Source: an uncultured Alistipes sp. (GTDB lineage Bacteria; Bacteroidota; Bacteroidia; Bacteroidales; Rikenellaceae). From it: a DNA stretch of 7,436 nucleotides. The position numbers were made by a program, and so were the translations under genes. Below are positions 4,994 to 7,436 of this stretch, in pieces (the stretch's first letter is position 1; each line of letters begins with the position of its first letter). Location of the stretch: NCBI GenBank assembly GCA_900768015.1, contig CAAGBI010000066.1, positions 1 through 7,436 on the forward strand, read 5' to 3'. The notes beneath the pieces are model-generated. The model saw nothing but the letters and a program-made list of their open reading frames with translations. It was not told the DNA's origin and searched no databases.

Positions 4994-5986
4994 TTAATCT
5001 TTATCAAGTTTGTAGATAGATACGTCCATACCGAATTTGAGGTTGAGGTTGGCAAGCAACTCATCGAGCTCCGTAAGTGACTTCTTACCGAAGTTACGGA
5101 ACTTCAACAACTCATTGCGATGGAGCTTCACAAGGTCACCAACAGTGTCGACATCAGCAGCCTTCAAGCAGTTGAGCGCACGAACACTCAAATCCTGATC
5201 AGCGAGCTTTGTCTTGAGCAATTGGCGCATGTGCAAGATGCTCTCATCGAACTCCTCAACACCCTGCTGCTCCTCCTCGTCGAGAGTGATCTTCTCGTCA
5301 GAGAACAACATGAAGTGCTGAATGAGAATCTTTGCAGCCTCCTTCAACGCATCCTTGGGATGGATCGAGCCGTCGGTAGTAATCTCCAAATTCAACTTCT
5401 CGAAGTCGGTCTTCTGCTCAACACGATAGTTCTCAATAGAGTACTTTACGTTCTTGATGGGCGTGAAGATTGAGTCAACGGGAAGGGTGTCTACATCCTT
5501 CTCGATGCCCTCGTGCTCCTCTGAAGGCACATAGCCACGACCCTTACCAATGGTAATAGTCATCTGCATCTTTGTGCCAGGAGCGAGGTGGCAAATAACC
5601 AACTCAGGATTCAAGACCTTGAAGAATGAAAGGTAGTTAGAGATGTAACCTGCTGTAAGCTCTGTGACGCCAGCAACGTTGATTGAAACCTTCTCTGCCT
5701 CCTCATTGTCAACAGTGCGGATGAAGCGTACCTGCTTGAGATTCAAGATGATCTCGAGCATGCCCTCCATCACACCGGGAACTGCCGCGAACTCATTGTT
5801 CACTCCGGCAACCTTCACGGTCGTGATAGCATAGCCCTCCAACGACGAGAGCAAAACACGGCGCAAAGCGTTTCCGACAGTCATGCCATAGCCAGGCTCC
5901 AACGGACGGAACTCAAACTTGCCGAACGATGAAGTAGACTCCAACATGATGACCTTTTCAGGCTTTTGGAATGCTAATATTGCCAT
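4994..5986 (-). CDS. rpoA: DNA-directed RNA polymerase subunit alpha
   Basis: 330 residues, the normal full length. The alpha dimer scaffolds assembly of beta and beta' in the RNA polymerase core. The N-terminal domain (about 1-228) has the assembly motif GNALRRVLLSSLEGYA (38-53), VPGVMEG (69-75) and the GKGRGYVP segment (147-154). A short acidic linker (about 230-250, LDEEEQQGVEEFDE) joins the C-terminal domain (about 255-325). That domain keeps the DNA and activator contact surface: SVRALNCLK (267-275, with Arg269 and Asn272 matching E. coli Arg265 and Asn268) and GKKSL (300-304, Lys301 matching Lys298). Binding to A/T-rich upstream promoter sequence is therefore expected. It sits 24 nt after rpsD and 2 nt before rplQ, the usual alpha-operon place. 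The leader before the ATG is A/T-rich with no Shine-Dalgarno sequence. Confidence 0.98.
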   Translation of the reverse strand: MAILAFQKPEKVIMLESTSSFGKFEFRPLEPGYGMTVGNALRRVLLSSLEGYAITTVKVAGVNNEFAAVPGVMEGMLEIILNLKQVRFIRTVDNEEAEKVSINVAGVTELTAGYISNYLSFFKVLNPELVICHLAPGTKMQMTITIGKGRGYVPSEEHEGIEKDVDTLPVDSIFTPIKNVKYSIENYRVEQKTDFEKLNLEITTDGSIHPKDALKEAAKILIQHFMLFSDEKITLDEEEQQGVEEFDESILHMRQLLKTKLADQDLSVRALNCLKAADVDTVGDLVKLHRNELLKFRNFGKKSLTELDELLANLNLKFGMDVSIYKLDKD

Positions 5987-6010
5987 AATATTGAATTTGT
6001 TTGTGATTTA

Positions 6011-6619
6011 CTACTTAGAGTACAACTCGACGATAAGCTGCTCCTTGATGTTCTCGGGAATCTCCTCGCGCTCGGGGGCCTGGAGGAACTTACCGCTCAT
6101 AGAAGCGTTGTCCCACTCCAACCATGCGTAGCGGCTGCGTGATGAGCCTGACAACGCATCTGTGATAACCTCCAAAGTCTTAGACTTCTCACGCACAGAT
6201 ACCACATCACCAGCCTTCAATGCGTATGAAGGAATGTTTACTACATTGCCATTTACGCAGATGTGACGGTGTGATACGAGCTGACGAGCAGCTGCGCGTG
6301 TGGGAGCGATACCCAAACGGTAAACAACATTATCCAAACGGCACTCAAGCAACTTGAGAAGGTTCTCACCTGTGATACCGCCCATACGAGCTGCAGCCTC
6401 ATAAGTGCGTGCGAACTGCTTCTCCAAAATGCCGTATGTGTACTTTGCCTTCTGCTTCTCAGAAAGCTGCTCGCCATACTCAGAGTTCTTCTTACGCTTG
6501 CGAGCAAGACCGTGCTGTCCGGGAGGGAAGTTGCGCTTCTCAAGAACTTTATCAGCACCGTAAATAGCCTCGCCAAAACGACGGGCAATCTTCGACTTAG
6601 GTCCAATATATCTTGCCAT
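6011..6619 (-). CDS. rpsD: 30S ribosomal protein S4 (zinc-free form)
   Basis: 202 residues, the usual length. S4 is a primary 16S rRNA binding protein that nucleates assembly of the small-subunit body. The N-terminus (MARYIGPKSKIARRFG) and FPPGQHG (31-37) are typical. The S4 RNA-binding domain spans about 93-155 (CRLDNVVYRLG, then RQLVSHRHICVNG). The N-terminal region has no cysteines, so this is the form that does not bind zinc. The protein ends in EELIVELYSK-like residues (QLIVELYSK), as in other Bacteroidota. In E. coli S4 also represses its own operon; no equivalent RNA structure was recognised here. A 77-nt gap separates it from rpsK, the longest in this operon. Confidence 0.98.
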   Translation of the reverse strand: MARYIGPKSKIARRFGEAIYGADKVLEKRNFPPGQHGLARKRKKNSEYGEQLSEKQKAKYTYGILEKQFARTYEAAARMGGITGENLLKLLECRLDNVVYRLGIAPTRAAARQLVSHRHICVNGNVVNIPSYALKAGDVVSVREKSKTLEVITDALSGSSRSRYAWLEWDNASMSGKFLQAPEREEIPENIKEQLIVELYSK

Positions 6620-6696
6620 AATCTTTTAATTTTTTCTGTAATTAAGTGTTTAGTCTTCTGCTGTTTCCTATACCTAATCGTATGACCCAAAGGGAA
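6620..6696 (-). other. 77-nt rpsK-rpsD spacer
   Basis: This is unusually long for an operon whose other gaps are 2-24 nt. It contains CCCTTTGGG just after the rpsK stop and an A-rich tract before the rpsD ATG. No TAnnTTTG promoter or terminator was found. It could hold a processing or translational control site, but nothing specific is visible. Confidence 0.35.
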
Positions 6697-7086
6697 TTAT
6701 ACACGACGACGGTTAGGAGCACGGCAACCATTGTGTGGCAATGGAGTAACGTCGATAATCTCCATTACCTCGATGCCTGCACCGTGGATAGTACGAACGG
6801 CAGACTCACGACCCTGACCGGGACCCTTAACGTAAACCTTAACCTTACGCAAACCCATATCGTAAGCAACCTTCGCGCAGTCAGCAGCAGCTGTCTGTGC
6901 AGCATAGGGAGTATTCTTCTTTGAACCGCGGAAGCCCATCTTACCAGCTGACGACCAGCTGATTACCTCACCTACCTCGTTGGTGATGGTAATGATAACG
7001 TTGTTAAAGGTAGAGTGAACAAAAGCCATACCCTGTGCTGAAACCTTAACAACCTTCTTCTTAACTGTTCCAGTTTTCTTTGCCAT
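6697..7086 (-). CDS. rpsK: 30S ribosomal protein S11
   Basis: 129 residues, full length. S11 lies on the platform of the small subunit and contacts 16S rRNA near the E site. Family motifs are clear: STFNNVIITITN (25-36), the segment SSAGKMGFRGSKK (45-57), VKGPGQGRESAVR at about 86-98, and the C-terminal PHNGCRAPNRRRV. The ATG lies 12 nt after the rpsM stop codon. The short leader has AGAGAG close to the start, which could pair weakly with 16S rRNA, but such pairing is generally unimportant in Bacteroidota. The gene is in the standard rpsM-rpsK-rpsD order and was probably transcribed from a promoter far upstream of this window. Confidence 0.98.
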   Translation of the reverse strand: MAKKTGTVKKKVVKVSAQGMAFVHSTFNNVIITITNEVGEVISWSSAGKMGFRGSKKNTPYAAQTAAADCAKVAYDMGLRKVKVYVKGPGQGRESAVRTIHGAGIEVMEIIDVTPLPHNGCRAPNRRRV

Positions 7087-7098
7087 AACTCTCTAAAA

Positions 7099-7436
7099 TT
7101 ACTTAGTTGCCTTTTTCTTGTTTGCTACAGTCTTCTTCTTACCCTTGCGTGTACGAGCGTTATTCTTTGTGCTCTGTCCACGAACGGGGAGACCCAAACG
7201 GTGACGGATGCCACGGTAGCAACCGATATCCATCAAACGCTTAATGTTGAGCTGTACGACTGAGCGGCACTCGCCCTCAACCTTAATGCCCATCTCGGCA
7301 ATTGCGCCACGAATGGCGCCGACCTGCTCGTCGGTCCAATCCTGAACCTTGATATCGCGGCTGATGCCTACGCTATCGAGGATTTTCTGCGCTGTAGAAC
7401 GACCAATACCATAGATATAGGTCAAGCCGATCTCAC
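7099..7436 (-). CDS. rpsM: 30S ribosomal protein S13, 5' end outside the window
   Basis: The gene is cut by the right edge of the window. Visible codons begin with Glu-Ile-Gly-Leu (7434-7423) and continue TYIYGIGRSTAQKIL, the helix-hairpin-helix-like start typical of S13, and end with LPVRGQSTKNNARTRKG and a Lys-rich tail. By comparison with the family about 16 N-terminal residues are missing. The TTG at 7423-7425 is an internal leucine codon, not a start. S13 sits at the head of the small subunit, contacting the P-site tRNA and the large subunit through bridge B1. It heads the visible part of the alpha operon; in this phylum infA and rpmJ usually lie just upstream. Confidence 0.97.
   Translation of the reverse strand, partial: EIGLTYIYGIGRSTAQKILDSVGISRDIKVQDWTDEQVGAIRGAIAEMGIKVEGECRSVVQLNIKRLMDIGCYRGIRHRLGLPVRGQSTKNNARTRKGKKKTVANKKKATK

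Noticed and set aside
6620..6696. S4-type autoregulatory leader or internal promoter before rpsD
   Set aside because: No pseudoknot-like arrangement and no TAnnTTTG box could be identified; only a short CCCTTTGGG palindrome is present.
7423..7425. TTG as the start codon of rpsM
   Set aside because: Family comparison shows it is the internal leucine of the GLTYIYGIG segment, and the reading frame stays open to the window edge.

Overview
The window is a stretch of a Bacteroidales (phylum Bacteroidota) chromosome in which every convincing gene lies on the minus strand. Three things point to this lineage: the gene order and protein sequences of the ribosomal block, promoters of the Bacteroidota type (TTTG near -33, 19-20 nt, TAnnTTTG near -7), and A/T-rich leaders without clear Shine-Dalgarno sequences before start codons. 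Two surface-type lipoproteins, one with a BACON-like domain, fit as well. The genus cannot be fixed from the sequence.

Right half (about 4350-7436), in transcription order: rpsM (5' end beyond the window), rpsK, rpsD, rpoA, rplQ. This is the distal end of the S10-spc-alpha ribosomal protein supercluster. It makes three proteins of the small ribosomal subunit, the alpha subunit of RNA polymerase and one large-subunit protein. Spacing is 12, 77, 24 and 2 nt. The block closes with a strong intrinsic terminator just after rplQ.

Middle (442-4285): two separately transcribed lipoprotein genes. The first (3002-4285) has a lipobox, a BACON-like beta-sandwich domain and a C-terminal half of unknown function. 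The second (442-2649) has a lipobox and five degenerate copies of a roughly 120-residue beta-rich module; its codon use resembles that of the ribosomal genes and its promoter matches consensus closely, so it is probably abundant. Both are predicted to be exported and lipid-anchored; their functions are not known.

The two non-coding stretches after the lipoprotein genes (1-441 and 2650-3001) resemble each other. Each has a matching 3' segment (GTGATAGT ... TCAATCCAA), then a hairpin whose stem sequence differs between the copies, then a G-rich stretch and a degenerate 9-nt tandem repeat built on TAAGGA. The copy at 2887-3013 is enlarged into a nested 127-bp inverted repeat that reaches into the end of the lipoprotein gene.

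Left edge (1-204): two tandem Bacteroidota promoters on the minus strand and a boxA-like GTTCTTTGA. This is what precedes a 16S rRNA gene in this phylum, so an rRNA operon probably begins just off the left end. No mobile element, CRISPR array, tRNA or toxin/defence gene was found, and no clearly new biological system. The most interesting material is the intergenic repeat architecture.
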